A stretch of DNA of 64,000 nt from Chryseobacterium sp. Tr-659 (GTDB taxonomy: Bacteria; Bacteroidota; Bacteroidia; Flavobacteriales; Weeksellaceae), in assembly GCF_011752975.1 (NCBI RefSeq), contig NZ_VWWP01000007.1:1-64000 (forward strand). Reading direction: 5' to 3'. The position numbers and the translations under genes are program-made. The notes below the pieces were generated by a model. The model did no database searches, was not told the origin of the DNA, and worked only from the letters and a program-made list of their open reading frames with translations. Shown in pieces: positions 1 to 9,328 of this stretch; positions within the stretch are counted from its first letter, which is position 1, and every line of letters starts with the position of its first letter.

Positions 1-240
1 TGCCTATAATACTATAGAATTCTTAGCTATCCGCATAGTTTGTCATTCCGTAGGAATCTAGTTTACAAAATTCATAAACACCTTATTATTTATTTGATTC
101 TCTAATATCTTTGCTTAGTATAACGCCTTTGCGAACATAGCGTTGTAAAATAGGTTTAAGCTAAAGCTCGTTCCTATTGCATATTTTTTTTTCGATGATT
201 TTACTGATTACGCAGATTATTATTTCCAAGGTTTATCTAC
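1..240. repeat. Direct repeat, copy 1 (about 240 bp)
   Basis: This stretch recurs almost base for base at 406-644, with only a few substitutions and one length change in a T run. It contains a 21-bp motif at 40-60 (core TTGTCATTCCGTAGGAATCT) and a TATCTTTG box at 106-113 that matches the Bacteroidetes -7 promoter consensus. No ORF runs through it. The copy touches the window edge, so the true repeat may begin further left. Confidence 0.9.
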
Positions 241-405
241 CATAATTGTTATTCCGTAGAAATCTAAATAGCGTATTCAAGTTTAGATGAGACCCGCTTC
301 TACTAAATTTCTACTGCAGACCAAAATATAAATGCTTCATCGTAAAAACAGGAGCGTAGATTCCTACGGAATGACAAGGTTAGCGTGTGATATGTATTGA
401 TTAAT

Positions 406-644
406 TGCCTATAATACTATAGAATTCTTAGCTATCCGCATAGTTTGTCATTCCGTAGGAATCTAGTTTACAAAATTCATAAACACCTTATTATTTATTT
501 GATTCTCTAATATCTTTGCTTAGTATAACGCCCTTGCGAACATAGCGTTGTAAAATAGGTTTAAGCTAAAGCCCGTTCCTATTGAATATTTTTTCTCGAT
601 GATTTTACTGATTACGCAGATTATTATTTCCAAGGTTTATCTAC
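406..644. repeat. Direct repeat, copy 2 (about 240 bp)
   Basis: Second copy of the element at 1-240. The 21-bp motif lies at 445-465 and the TATCTTTG box at 511-518. Between the copies, 357-377 holds the exact reverse complement of the 21-bp motif and 247-267 a diverged direct copy. The whole 1-644 block is therefore a cluster of direct and inverted repeats with no gene. Beyond it, 645-833 is AT-rich leader for the next gene, with no certain promoter. Confidence 0.9.
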
Positions 645-833
645 CCATTAATAACATGTTCAATTAATAAGTATATGCTATTGAACAAAAATAAATACTT
701 TGTAAATCTTTTGTAAAACAAATACAAAAAACTATCAATCAGCTTATTATTATTTTACACAGGCAAAACAACTCTTTTACAATCTTTACAAGAACTTCCC
801 TCCTAATTTTACTTCATCAAAAAAATTAACGTT

Positions 834-1778
834 ATGAAAAAGTTCATATTACTCATTGCCGTATCAGGTACATTCATTATGTGTAAAAAAGGAGAAGTTG
901 CACAGGATAAAATTAATGAAGCTATTAGTACAGCTGACAGTGCCGCTACAGTAGCAACAGATGCTATAGATCATGCTAATAAAACGGCAGATAAGGTACT
1001 GGACTCGGCAAGTATCAAAATAAAAGATTTTGAAAATACTAAAAATGATATCCGTGAGAAAATAGAAAATACTTCTAAGATAGTGGATTCTTTGTCTGAT
1101 AAAATCGCTTCTGTAAAACTGGAATCAAAAATTGAGAGAAAGGATTCTGCAGCTAAGAAAGCTGAAAAGATCGTTGTGAATGTTCCTGCCCCCAAAATCA
1201 TTAAGGAAACTAAAGTTATTTATAAAGAAAAACCTAAAAATGACAGCTATGAACTGAATATGCCAAAAGACAGGATGGTAAAGTCGGGATACCTTACTAT
1301 CAATGCAGACAATGCGGAAACTGTAAAGGAAATGATCCGGGAAGAAGCTATTAAAAACAACGGTTATATTAAAAACGAGAACCTTTCCTATGTGGAATCC
1401 GCCAGCCGTTATAAAGAAGACCAAAAGGTATACAGCCTGGACATCAAAGTTCCTATCCAGTATTTTGACAGTTTAATGGAGGCAATCAACAGAAATATCG
1501 GGGATATTGAAACAAAAGATATTCAGGTTTCGGGGCATCAGTATGCAGATAATACAATATGTACGGTCAATGTAAATATTACGGATAAAATCGAAACGAA
1601 AAAAGAACCTGACACTTTCGGGGGGAAATCACTGGCAGCCATTGAATCCGGATGGGACGTTATCACTTCTATTTTCCTTTTTATTCTTCCATTATGGCCT
1701 CTATTTCTGATTGCAGGAATAGGATATTATTTCTACAAAAAGAAAAATAAAAGTATTTCAGACAATGATTACAACTAA
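834..1778 (+). CDS. DUF4349-like lipoprotein
   Basis: A 314-residue protein. The N-terminus is a lipoprotein signal peptide with the modified cysteine near residue 17 (context FIMCKK), so it should be anchored in the envelope. Residues about 25-110 are rich in Ala, Lys, Asp and Ser and look like a coiled-coil or extended stalk. Residues about 145-255 resemble the DUF4349 fold: a 'MVKSGYLTINADNAE' strand, then a pattern in which a residue pair is summed over an intramolecular helix. A hydrophobic segment (about 279-300) and a basic tail follow. A lipid anchor plus a C-terminal membrane helix means both ends may be membrane-tethered. The molecular role of DUF4349 proteins is unknown to me. The family call is by pattern only. 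Confidence 0.8.
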   Translation: MKKFILLIAVSGTFIMCKKGEVAQDKINEAISTADSAATVATDAIDHANKTADKVLDSASIKIKDFENTKNDIREKIENTSKIVDSLSDKIASVKLESKIERKDSAAKKAEKIVVNVPAPKIIKETKVIYKEKPKNDSYELNMPKDRMVKSGYLTINADNAETVKEMIREEAIKNNGYIKNENLSYVESASRYKEDQKVYSLDIKVPIQYFDSLMEAINRNIGDIETKDIQVSGHQYADNTICTVNVNITDKIETKKEPDTFGGKSLAAIESGWDVITSIFLFILPLWPLFLIAGIGYYFYKKKNKSISDNDYN

Positions 1779-2011
1779 ATTTTAATATTTTTTTAATAAG
1801 ATTTCAGGTTTCAGATTAATTTTATTTATAATTTTATCAAAACATTCATAGAAGCCGCCATCTCAAGAGAAAACGTTCAAATAGGAATTGAAAACCGGCA
1901 CAATTATGGTGAATGATTTTGTAAATGAATTTTCGTGATGATGGGAAATTCAAAATAAACCAGGAAATTTTTATTTCATATATTAATATTTTGTGATTTG
2001 GTGTAAAGAAT

Positions 2012-2034
2012 AAGGCCCTCAGATTGAGAGCCTT
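2012..2034 (-). terminator. Hairpin terminator
   Basis: A 9-bp stem with a 5-nt loop lies directly past the stop of the minus-strand gene ending at 2042. One position pairs as G-U only when read on the minus strand, which supports that orientation. Confidence 0.6.
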
Positions 2035-2041
2035 ATTTATT

Positions 2042-2407
2042 TTATTTCATATTCACTACTTTGTCTACGACAAACTTTGTATTTCCTCTCCACGGAAGCG
2101 CACCATTGTATTCTTTGTAATGAAGATCAAAGGTTTTACCGCTGTTGGTTTCCAATTGTTTAAAAACTTCAGGATCGTCTACAGAAAACTCAAACTCATA
2201 ACTGGTAATGGTTCCTGTTTTTCCTCTTCCGAAACCTTCCTGAATCAGTTTACCTTCATAGGTTTTGAAGATATACCCTTTTTTCATCGCATAATTCAGG
2301 TATCCGGATTTTACTCCTTCCCCGAAAACGAAGAAGAACTTATACCATATAAATACTCCTAACAAAAGAAGTACTACACCGAGAGTGATCCACAAAGATT
2401 TTTTCAT
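2042..2407 (-). CDS. Small membrane-anchored protein, function unknown
   Basis: A 121-residue protein with one N-terminal membrane helix (about residues 5-24, KSLWITLGVVLLLLGVFIW), then a soluble domain of about 90 residues with short beta-type segments (GKTGTITSYEFEFSV, GNTKFVVDKVV). No catalytic motif is visible. It lies 23 bp downstream of the acyl-CoA dehydrogenase gene on the same strand, so the two probably share a transcript. From memory, small proteins of this type in Chryseobacterium have carried the label 6-phosphogluconate dehydrogenase. Nothing in the sequence supports that: it is far too short and lacks a Rossmann motif. Confidence 0.8.
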   Translation of the reverse strand: MKKSLWITLGVVLLLLGVFIWYKFFFVFGEGVKSGYLNYAMKKGYIFKTYEGKLIQEGFGRGKTGTITSYEFEFSVDDPEVFKQLETNSGKTFDLHYKEYNGALPWRGNTKFVVDKVVNMK

Positions 2408-2430
2408 AGATAGTGTGTTTTATAAAATTA

Positions 2431-3570
2431 TTATTTTGCGATACTTCTGGAGATCACAATTTTCTGGATTTCTGAAGTTCCTTCATAGATCTGAGTGATT
2501 TTTGCATCTCTCATTAATCTTTCTACGTGATATTCTTTCACATATCCGTATCCACCGTGGATCTGTACCGCTTCAATAGTAGTGTCCATTGCCACCTGAG
2601 AAGAGTATAATTTTGCCATAGCTCCGCTTTCAGAGATATCTTTTCCTGCATCTTTCTCACAAGCTGCTTTGAAACACAGCATTCTAGCGGCAGTGATCTG
2701 AGTGGCCATATCTGCTAATTTGAATGCAATCGCCTGGTGGTTGATGATTTCAGTTTTGAATGCTTTTCTTGTTTTAGCATATTTCAAAGCCAGCTCATAA
2801 GCACCTGAAGCAATACCTAAAGCCTGGGAAGCAATACCAATTCTTCCTCCGTTCAATACAGCCATTGCAAAGTTGAATCCGAATCCGTCAGCGCCAATTC
2901 TGTTTTCTTTCGGAACTTTTACATTGTTGAAGATCAAAGAATGTGTGTCACTTCCTCTGATTCCTAATTTGTCTTCTTTTGGTCCGATTTCAAAACCTTC
3001 CCATCCTCTTTCTACGATGAAAGCATTGATTCCTTTGTGTTTTTTCTCAGGATCCGTCTGTGCAATTACAATATAATAAGAAGCTGTTCCACCGTTCGTG
3101 ATCCAGTTTTTTATTCCATTTAATAAATAGTAATCTCCTTTATCTTCAGCAGTTGTTTTCTGAGAAGTTGCGTCAGAACCTGCTTCCGGCTCAGATAAAG
3201 CAAATGCTCCAATTACCTGCCCGCTTGCCAGTGGAGTAAGATATTTCACTTTTTGCTCTTCAGAAGCAAATTTTTCAAGACCTGCGCAAACCAAAGAATT
3301 GTTTACAGACATTACAACAGCTGCAGAAGCATCTACTTTTGCAATTTCCTCCATTGCCAGCACGTAAGAAACGCTGTCCATACCTGCACCGCCGTATTTT
3401 GGATCTACCATCATTCCTAAAAGCCCCATTTCTCCCATTTTCTTCACCTGTTCTGTAGGGAATTTCTGGTCGCGGTCTCTTTCAATAACTCCAGGTAATA
3501 GTTCGTTTTGTGCAAAGTCTCTTGCTGCCTGCTGAATCATCAGCTGTTCTTCCGATAAATTAAAGTCCAT
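2431..3570 (-). CDS. Acyl-CoA dehydrogenase (short/branched-chain type)
   Basis: A 379-residue flavoprotein of the usual length for short-chain or butyryl-CoA dehydrogenases. It oxidises acyl-CoA to 2-enoyl-CoA using FAD and passes electrons to ETF in the cytoplasm. Family signatures seen include YGGAGMDS near residue 60, ALSEPEAGSDATS (FAD and substrate site), a GGRIGIASQALG segment, and the C-terminal QIYEGTSEIQ box. Glu363 of that box matches the catalytic base of this subfamily. An acyl-CoA ligase gene lies divergently about 320 bp away, so both may feed fatty-acid beta-oxidation or branched-chain amino-acid breakdown. The exact chain-length preference cannot be read from the sequence. 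Confidence 0.95.
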   Translation of the reverse strand: MDFNLSEEQLMIQQAARDFAQNELLPGVIERDRDQKFPTEQVKKMGEMGLLGMMVDPKYGGAGMDSVSYVLAMEEIAKVDASAAVVMSVNNSLVCAGLEKFASEEQKVKYLTPLASGQVIGAFALSEPEAGSDATSQKTTAEDKGDYYLLNGIKNWITNGGTASYYIVIAQTDPEKKHKGINAFIVERGWEGFEIGPKEDKLGIRGSDTHSLIFNNVKVPKENRIGADGFGFNFAMAVLNGGRIGIASQALGIASGAYELALKYAKTRKAFKTEIINHQAIAFKLADMATQITAARMLCFKAACEKDAGKDISESGAMAKLYSSQVAMDTTIEAVQIHGGYGYVKEYHVERLMRDAKITQIYEGTSEIQKIVISRSIAK

Positions 3571-3891
3571 AAAAAAAATAATTAGATAGCCGTAAATTTA
3601 CACTTTTTAAGCAAATCTGAAAAAATAAATTGGAAGTACGGAAAATAGCGGGAAAAAGGCTGTTATAAATAATCCGGGTAAAGATCATTCCATGTAAAAT
3701 CTGAACTTAGCCAATAAATAACTGTGCAATGATTTTACATTAAATAAGTTTACATTTTTGTGTTTTCGGTCCTTTTTTTGATGAAATATATTATGGTAAG
3801 CATTTAACTAATTTTCATTTATTACAATGAGGTGTCTACAATTAAAAAAAATGCTTATATTTAGATTTCTTTATAAATTATTTAAAAAATC
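3571..3891. other. Divergent intergenic region (321 bp)
   Basis: AT-rich spacer between the divergent acyl-CoA dehydrogenase and acyl-CoA ligase genes. It must carry both promoters. A TATATTTA box just upstream of the ligase gene and, on the minus strand, a TAAATTTA box are one base off the -7 consensus, but neither has a well-placed -33 element. No gene, repeat or clear operator is visible. Confidence 0.6.
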
Positions 3892-5670
3892 ATGACGATT
3901 AAGAGATTATTCGATATTCCGCACTACGCTTTAGAAAAATATCCTAAAACGGATATGTTTGTAACGAAGTATCATGGTGAATGGAAAAAGACTTCTACAC
4001 AGGAGTTTATCAATGAAGGAAATAAAATATCCAGAGGACTACTAAAGCTGGGCATAAAACCGGGTGATAAAATCGCTTTGATAACCACCAATTCCCGTAC
4101 GGAATGGGCTATTATGGATTTTGGAATGTCTCAAATCGGGGTTGTCTCTGTACCGGTTTATCCAAGTATTTCTCCTGAAGATTATGAATTTATCTTCAAT
4201 AATGCTGAAATTCAATATTGCTTTGTTTCTGATAAAGATCTGTTGAATAAAGTAATGAAGGTAAAACACAATATTCCAAGTTTACAGGGAATTTTCACTT
4301 TCGATAACATCAGCGGAGCTGCCAACTGGAGAGAAATCCTGGATCTGGGCAAAGACGAATCCACACAAATAGAAGTGGATGATCTTTCCAATGCTATCCA
4401 TACGGAAGATCTGGCTACTATTATTTACACTTCCGGAACAACCGGAAGACCTAAAGGAGTAATGCTGACCCACAATAATATTGTCTCCAATATATTGGGT
4501 GCTATTCCAAGAATTCCAAAGAAAAAAAGCTTTGATTATAAGGAAACACGAGCATTAAGCTTCCTTCCAATCTGCCACATTTTTGAAAGAATGCTTTTCT
4601 ATCTTTACCAATATAATGGTTTTTCTCTTTATTTTGCTGAAAGTATTGAGAAAATGGGTGAAAACGTAAAAGAAGTGAAGCCTCATTATATGACCGTAGT
4701 TCCAAGACTTGTAGAAAAGGTATATGATAAAATTTACAATACAGGTTCTTCTGCCGGAGGATTGAAATCAAAAATATTCTTCTGGGCTTTAAACCTGATT
4801 TCCAAAAAGAAAGAAATTTCAAAACCATCCGGACTACAGGAAATTATTGCTGACAAACTTGTATTTTCTAAATGGAGAGAAGGCTTAGGTGGTGAGATCA
4901 TTACTTTGGTTTCGGGATCTGCCGCTTTATCTACCAGACTTAATTTAATGTTCCAAAATGCCGGTATTCCTATTCTGGAAGGCTATGGCTTAACGGAGAC
5001 TTCTCCGGTAATCTCTGTAAACAGCTTTGATAAAATGAAAGTGGGAACAGTAGGTATTCCTTTGGATAATCTGAAAGTAAAGATTCAGGAGGATGGTGAA
5101 ATTACCGTAAAAGGACCTTCAGTATTTAAAGGATATTTCCAGAACGAAGAAATGACTAAAGAAGCCTTTACTGAAGATGGTTTCTTTAAAACAGGAGACA
5201 TTGGACATATCGACAGCGATGGATTTTTGCAGATCACAGACCGTAAGAAGGAAATGTTCAAAACATCCGGTGGAAAGTATATTGCTCCTCAAACAATTGA
5301 AAATTTAGCTAAAGCTTCCAAATTCATTGAACAGATTATGGTAGTGGGTGATGGTGAAAAAATGCCATGTGCCCTGGTACAGCCAGATTTTGAATTTGCG
5401 AAAAACTGGGCAATGAGAAACAACCTCAATATTGGATCTACACCGGAAGAAATTGCTAAAAGCCCTGAACTGAAGCAAAGAATTGAAAAGGAAATTGACG
5501 GAATCAATGAACATCTTGGAAACTGGGAGAAAATCAAAAAGATTGAACTTACTCCAGAAGTATGGAGCATTGAAAGCGGATTACTGACGCCTACTTTAAA
5601 GCTAAAAAGAAAAGCCGTGAAAGAGAAGTTTATTGCTTTGTATAATAAGATGTACGATCATCAGGATTAA
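3892..5670 (+). CDS. Long-chain fatty-acid-CoA ligase (AMP-binding)
   Basis: A 592-residue member of the adenylate-forming ANL superfamily. It activates fatty acids with ATP to acyl-AMP and then acyl-CoA. Motifs seen are the P-loop YTSGTTGRPKG (residues 179-189), the GYGLTET box (364-370), KTGDIG, and DRKKEMFKTSGGKY around residue 450 (hinge plus A8-type region). Length and the 'FLPICHIFERM' segment match the bacterial/eukaryotic long-chain (FadD15/ACSL-like) branch rather than medium-chain enzymes. A small lipoprotein gene starts 7 bp after its stop, so the two are probably cotranscribed. The divergent acyl-CoA dehydrogenase fits a fatty-acid oxidation context. Confidence 0.95.
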   Translation: MTIKRLFDIPHYALEKYPKTDMFVTKYHGEWKKTSTQEFINEGNKISRGLLKLGIKPGDKIALITTNSRTEWAIMDFGMSQIGVVSVPVYPSISPEDYEFIFNNAEIQYCFVSDKDLLNKVMKVKHNIPSLQGIFTFDNISGAANWREILDLGKDESTQIEVDDLSNAIHTEDLATIIYTSGTTGRPKGVMLTHNNIVSNILGAIPRIPKKKSFDYKETRALSFLPICHIFERMLFYLYQYNGFSLYFAESIEKMGENVKEVKPHYMTVVPRLVEKVYDKIYNTGSSAGGLKSKIFFWALNLISKKKEISKPSGLQEIIADKLVFSKWREGLGGEIITLVSGSAALSTRLNLMFQNAGIPILEGYGLTETSPVISVNSFDKMKVGTVGIPLDNLKVKIQEDGEITVKGPSVFKGYFQNEEMTKEAFTEDGFFKTGDIGHIDSDGFLQITDRKKEMFKTSGGKYIAPQTIENLAKASKFIEQIMVVGDGEKMPCALVQPDFEFAKNWAMRNNLNIGSTPEEIAKSPELKQRIEKEIDGINEHLGNWEKIKKIELTPEVWSIESGLLTPTLKLKRKAVKEKFIALYNKMYDHQD

Positions 5671-5677
5671 TTATTAA

Positions 5678-6346
5678 ATGAAACTATCCAAGTATACATT
5701 CATTTGCCAATTCATACTTTTTGGATTGGCTTTTTTTATGTTTTCCTGTAAGAAACAGATTGAAAGCCCTAAAACAATATCTAAGAAAAAAATTGAAGTC
5801 CCTCAGCCTTTAAACACTGACCCACTTAATGCTTTAAAAGAGAAAGCATTGAATGATTATATTCAAACTGCTGATATTATAAAACCGAATCCAAATAACG
5901 GAATTCCTTTTAACCAGCTTGATTATGATAAGATTATTGCTTATGAATTTGCAGGTGACGAAGAAATATACCCTAATGCTATTGACAAAAAGGGAAAATT
6001 TGTACCTGTCATATTAAAACAACAATTTTTAACTCAACAGCAAGCAGATCGTATTTTATCTGCCTTAGCAAAAAATTCAAGCTATGGAGAAAGCTCTGCT
6101 GCCTGCTTTCAACCTCATCTTGGGCTGGTATTTTTTAAAGGGACAAAAAAAATCAATCAGATAAGTATTTGTTTAAGTTGTAATTCTTCTGTTACAGAAA
6201 TCCACATTCCCGCAAGAACGCATAAAGTATTTAATAAAGGAACAGAAAATGAGTACTTTTTCATTGGTTTCACTTCGTCTGGAAAGAAAGCAATCATCAA
6301 TTTGTGCAAACAAATTAACTTTCAGTACGGAAACAAGGAAGGGTAA
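5678..6346 (+). CDS. Putative lipoprotein, function unknown
   Basis: A 222-residue protein with a lipoprotein signal peptide (lipobox FMFSC, Cys24) followed by a Lys-rich linker. The mature part carries the segment 'SSAACFQPHLGLVFFKG' and then 'ISICLSCNSS'. This gives a conserved-looking Cys/His pattern (Cys, then Pro-His, then CxxC-like Cys-Leu-Ser-Cys) that may bind metal or form a disulfide. I do not recognise a named family. It begins 7 bp after the acyl-CoA ligase stop, so it is translated from the same message, but a link to lipid metabolism is only positional. A bidirectional terminator lies downstream at 6479-6508. Confidence 0.85.
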   Translation: MKLSKYTFICQFILFGLAFFMFSCKKQIESPKTISKKKIEVPQPLNTDPLNALKEKALNDYIQTADIIKPNPNNGIPFNQLDYDKIIAYEFAGDEEIYPNAIDKKGKFVPVILKQQFLTQQQADRILSALAKNSSYGESSAACFQPHLGLVFFKGTKKINQISICLSCNSSVTEIHIPARTHKVFNKGTENEYFFIGFTSSGKKAIINLCKQINFQYGNKEG

Positions 6347-6478
6347 TATATAAAAACACGAAAGTAATTCCCCCCCTGTTTTTTATAATTTTTTGATATA
6401 GATTGAAAAGATATACCCCAATTTATGGTGAATGAAAATTACATTATTGTAAAAACAATGTGATTGAGAATCCATAAA

Positions 6479-6508
6479 AAAAGCTGTCTCATTTCTGAGA
6501 CAGCTTTT
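6479..6508. terminator. Bidirectional hairpin terminator
   Basis: Perfect 13-bp arms (AAAAGCTGTCTCA and its complement) around a 4-nt loop, with A and T runs on the two sides. It sits between convergent genes ending at 6346 (+) and 6529 (-) and can serve both. Confidence 0.9.
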
Positions 6509-6528
6509 GTATGTTTTACAATCAATAA

Positions 6529-7305
6529 TTAGAATTTAATTACAGATTTCATTCTCTCGTTTTCTTCCATTACCAATTCGTCATCAACAAGGATTTTCCC
6601 TGAATGCTCATCAATAATGATTTTCTTTCTCTGAGCAATTTCCATTTGCTTCTGTGGAGGGATAGTGAAGAAAGATCCTTTTGGAGCTCCTCTTTCTAAT
6701 CCTACTACCGCAAGACCATTGATAGAGTTTGTTCTGATTCTGTTGTAAGAAGCTAATAATCTCTCATCGATTTTACCAGCATATTCTTTAGACTGATCTA
6801 AAAGATATTCTTCTTCTTTTTGAGTTTCAGAGATCAAACCGTCCAATTCTTCTTTCTTGAATTTCAAATGATTTTTCAAATCGCCAATCTTGGCATTCAA
6901 CTCACTTAAAGTTTCGTTTTTGTGAGCGATTTTTGCTCCGAATTCTTTAATTCTTTTTTCAGCAAGCTGAATTTCCAGATCCTGGAATTCCATTTCTTTT
7001 CCTAATGCTTCAAACTCTTTATTGTTTCTTACATTATCCTGCTGAGATTTGTATTTCTCAATTAAAGTCTTTGCATGGTTAATTACTTCATGCTTTGTCT
7101 TGATCTGATCATCCTGATCTTTGATGTCTGCATGAAATTTTTCAGCTCTTTTCTCAAGACCTTCAATCTCGATTTCAAGATCTTCAACTTCAATTGGCAA
7201 TTCTCCTCTAGTATTTCGGATTTCATCCAATCTTGAATCAATGATCTGCAAATCGTATAAAGCTCTTAATTTTTCTTCAACTGAAATATCGTTGGTTTTT
7301 GCCAT
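6529..7305 (-). CDS. Coiled-coil protein of the C4-type zinc-ribbon (DUF164-like) family, cysteines lost
   Basis: A 258-residue protein. Residues about 10-175 form a long charged coiled coil (heptad-rich, Glu/Lys/Leu). Residues about 190-258 align by eye with the C-terminal zinc ribbon of the CdsZ/FlgZ-like (HP0958) family: the 'IPPQ' motif at 215-218 and the 'RKKIII..' and 'G.ILV' strands are present. The four metal-binding cysteines are not. The expected CxxC before IPPQ reads P208-K-G-S211, and the second CxxC reads D232-E-H-S235. The coiled coil may keep a scaffold role without zinc. The start lies 3 bp after the stop of the upstream Nif3-like gene, a tight pair often seen in Bacteroidetes. 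Molecular function is unknown. Confidence 0.85.
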   Translation of the reverse strand: MAKTNDISVEEKLRALYDLQIIDSRLDEIRNTRGELPIEVEDLEIEIEGLEKRAEKFHADIKDQDDQIKTKHEVINHAKTLIEKYKSQQDNVRNNKEFEALGKEMEFQDLEIQLAEKRIKEFGAKIAHKNETLSELNAKIGDLKNHLKFKKEELDGLISETQKEEEYLLDQSKEYAGKIDERLLASYNRIRTNSINGLAVVGLERGAPKGSFFTIPPQKQMEIAQRKKIIIDEHSGKILVDDELVMEENERMKSVIKF

Positions 7306-7307
7306 AT

Positions 7308-8405
7308 TTAAATGAAATAATTTACTGGGTTTGTTTTTTCAATAGATTTTGAAATTGCAAATGTACTAAATTTTTGTGACAAAATTTCAAATAATTGTTG
7401 AGTTACAAATTGTTCAGATTCATAATGACCTATATCACAGATCAGCATTTTAGACTCTGCTAAAAAATAATCATGGTATTTAAGATCTCCTGTGAGATAA
7501 GCATCACATTTTTTGGCTGCTGCAGATCTGATACCACTAGCTCCGGAACCACCCAAAACCCCTACTCTTTTGATTTTTTTATTATTGAATGAGGAATGTT
7601 TTATCATCTCAAGCCCAAACTTCTCTTTTACAAATTTGAGAAAATCCGCCTCATCCATCTCTTCTTCAAGGTCACCATACATTCCTAACCCGGTATGATG
7701 GTTTTTATTATCCAGACTGTACACCTGATGGGCCACTTCTTCGTAAGGATGTGCAGCTTTCATTGCGCCTACAATCTGACCTTGCTTATAGCCTTCAAAA
7801 ATCACAGAGATCATATCTTCATCCGCATTTTCACGAATTCCCTGTTGTCCTGAGAACGGATTTGAGCCTTCTACCGGTCTGAACGTCCCGTTTCCATTAA
7901 TGGTAAAACTGCATTCATCATAAAACCCTATACTTCCTGCTCCTGCAGAAAATAGGGCTTCTTTTACTTTTTCCGAATACTCTTTCGGAACAAAAACCGT
8001 AAGCTGTTTCAGGTTATTTTCTTTTGGCTGCAGAATTTTTAGATTTTTTAACCCAAGCTGGCTGCATATTCCGTGGTTCACTCCAAAGAAATCATTATCA
8101 AATGCCGTATGAATAGCATAAATGGCAATTTTATTTTCGATAGCTTTTAACACCGCTCTTTCTACATAGTTTTTCCCTGTTAAAGATTTTAATCCGGAAA
8201 AAATGATAGGATGAAAACATACAATCAGATTACAGTTTTTCTGAATAGCTTCATCCACTACATTTTCCAACGCATCATGACAAACCAGGATTCCGGAGAC
8301 ATTACGATCAGGAACTCCGCAGAGCAGACCTACATTATCAAAATCTTCTGCCTGTTGTAAAGGAATAAGTTTATCTATTTCTGAAATTACTTTTCTTATT
8401 GTCAT
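7308..8405 (-). CDS. Nif3-like dinuclear metal centre protein
   Basis: A 365-residue protein of the long Nif3/YqfO type, in which a central insert (about residues 125-230, PII-like) interrupts the two metal-site halves. Metal-binding motifs seen are DNVGLLCG near the N-terminus, CFHPIIFSG (His ligand), IHTAFDN (His and Asp), and the C-terminal GHYESEQ (His and Glu). Family members form hexameric rings. Their role is debated, with GTP cyclohydrolase-like and metal-dependent hydrolase activities proposed. It is directly upstream of the coiled-coil gene (2-bp gap) and divergent from the K+ channel gene. Confidence 0.93.
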   Translation of the reverse strand: MTIRKVISEIDKLIPLQQAEDFDNVGLLCGVPDRNVSGILVCHDALENVVDEAIQKNCNLIVCFHPIIFSGLKSLTGKNYVERAVLKAIENKIAIYAIHTAFDNDFFGVNHGICSQLGLKNLKILQPKENNLKQLTVFVPKEYSEKVKEALFSAGAGSIGFYDECSFTINGNGTFRPVEGSNPFSGQQGIRENADEDMISVIFEGYKQGQIVGAMKAAHPYEEVAHQVYSLDNKNHHTGLGMYGDLEEEMDEADFLKFVKEKFGLEMIKHSSFNNKKIKRVGVLGGSGASGIRSAAAKKCDAYLTGDLKYHDYFLAESKMLICDIGHYESEQFVTQQLFEILSQKFSTFAISKSIEKTNPVNYFI

Positions 8406-8466
8406 TTTATTCTGTATGTTTGCTACGAAAATAACGATAATTTGTTAATTTTAAAAAACATTAAAA

Positions 8467-9294
8467 ATGGAAAGAGAGCACAATCTTGTTCCTGAAGATA
8501 AGCTCTGGAAAAGATTTCTTTACAGGATCATTTACCGTTCTGATACAAGGCTCGGAAAATTATTCGACATTATATTACTATCTTTAATTCTTGCAAGTAC
8601 TGCCATTATCATGATGGAAAGCGTACCTCAGCTTGATAAAAAATTCCATTATACTTTTCTGGTTCTTGAGTGGGTGATTTCTGTTTTCTTCACGCTTGAA
8701 TATTCCATGCGGATTGCTGTACTAAAAAATAAACGAAGTTATATTTTCAGTTTTTTCGGGGTTATAGATTTTCTTGCACTGGTTCCTTTCTTTCTCAGTT
8801 TTTTCTTTCCGATCACCAAATATTTTCTGATTTTCAGAATGCTGAGAATGCTGAGAATTTTCAGAATTTTCAATTTACTCGATTTCATGAATGATGGCTA
8901 CCTTATTGTCCGCGCATTGAGGAACAGTTCCAGAAAAATTTATATATTTTTATTATTCCTGATTATTTTTTCGGTGATCGTAGGTTCACTGATGTTTATG
9001 GTGGAAGGCGGCCGTCCCGGGTTTGAAACCATTCCACAGTCGATCTATTGGGCAGTCGTTACGGTAACTACTGTAGGATATGGTGACGTATCTCCGGTTA
9101 CTCCTATGGGAAAATTTTTTGCTGTTGTTCTGATGCTTGCCGGTTATTCCATTATTGCTGTTCCCACGGGAATTGTAACAGCCGAAATGCGAAATAAAAG
9201 ACAAAACCTTGAAAAGGTGTGTGATCGTTGTGGAAATGAGGATATTGATGATGACGCAAGGTATTGCAAACAATGTGGCAAGAAATTAGCTTGA
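8467..9294 (+). CDS. Voltage-gated potassium channel with C-terminal zinc ribbon
   Basis: A 275-residue six-helix channel subunit expected in the inner membrane as a tetramer. S1-S3 span about residues 32-115. S4 (about 118-140) carries Arg124, Arg127, Arg130 and Arg133 at every third position, the voltage-sensor signature. The pore loop has the K+ filter TVGYGD (residues 202-207). S6 is followed by a short linker and two CxxC pairs (Cys252/Cys255 and Cys267/Cys270), a zinc-ribbon of the CxxCG...YCxxCG type. This tail replaces the RCK/TrkA-N domain found on many bacterial channels. A TATGTTTG promoter-like box lies at 8415-8422. A 52-residue membrane peptide gene follows 34 bp downstream. Confidence 0.94.
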   Translation: MEREHNLVPEDKLWKRFLYRIIYRSDTRLGKLFDIILLSLILASTAIIMMESVPQLDKKFHYTFLVLEWVISVFFTLEYSMRIAVLKNKRSYIFSFFGVIDFLALVPFFLSFFFPITKYFLIFRMLRMLRIFRIFNLLDFMNDGYLIVRALRNSSRKIYIFLLFLIIFSVIVGSLMFMVEGGRPGFETIPQSIYWAVVTVTTVGYGDVSPVTPMGKFFAVVLMLAGYSIIAVPTGIVTAEMRNKRQNLEKVCDRCGNEDIDDDARYCKQCGKKLA

Positions 9295-9328
9295 TATTTG
9301 GTATTAAACATACAAATACCACAAAATC

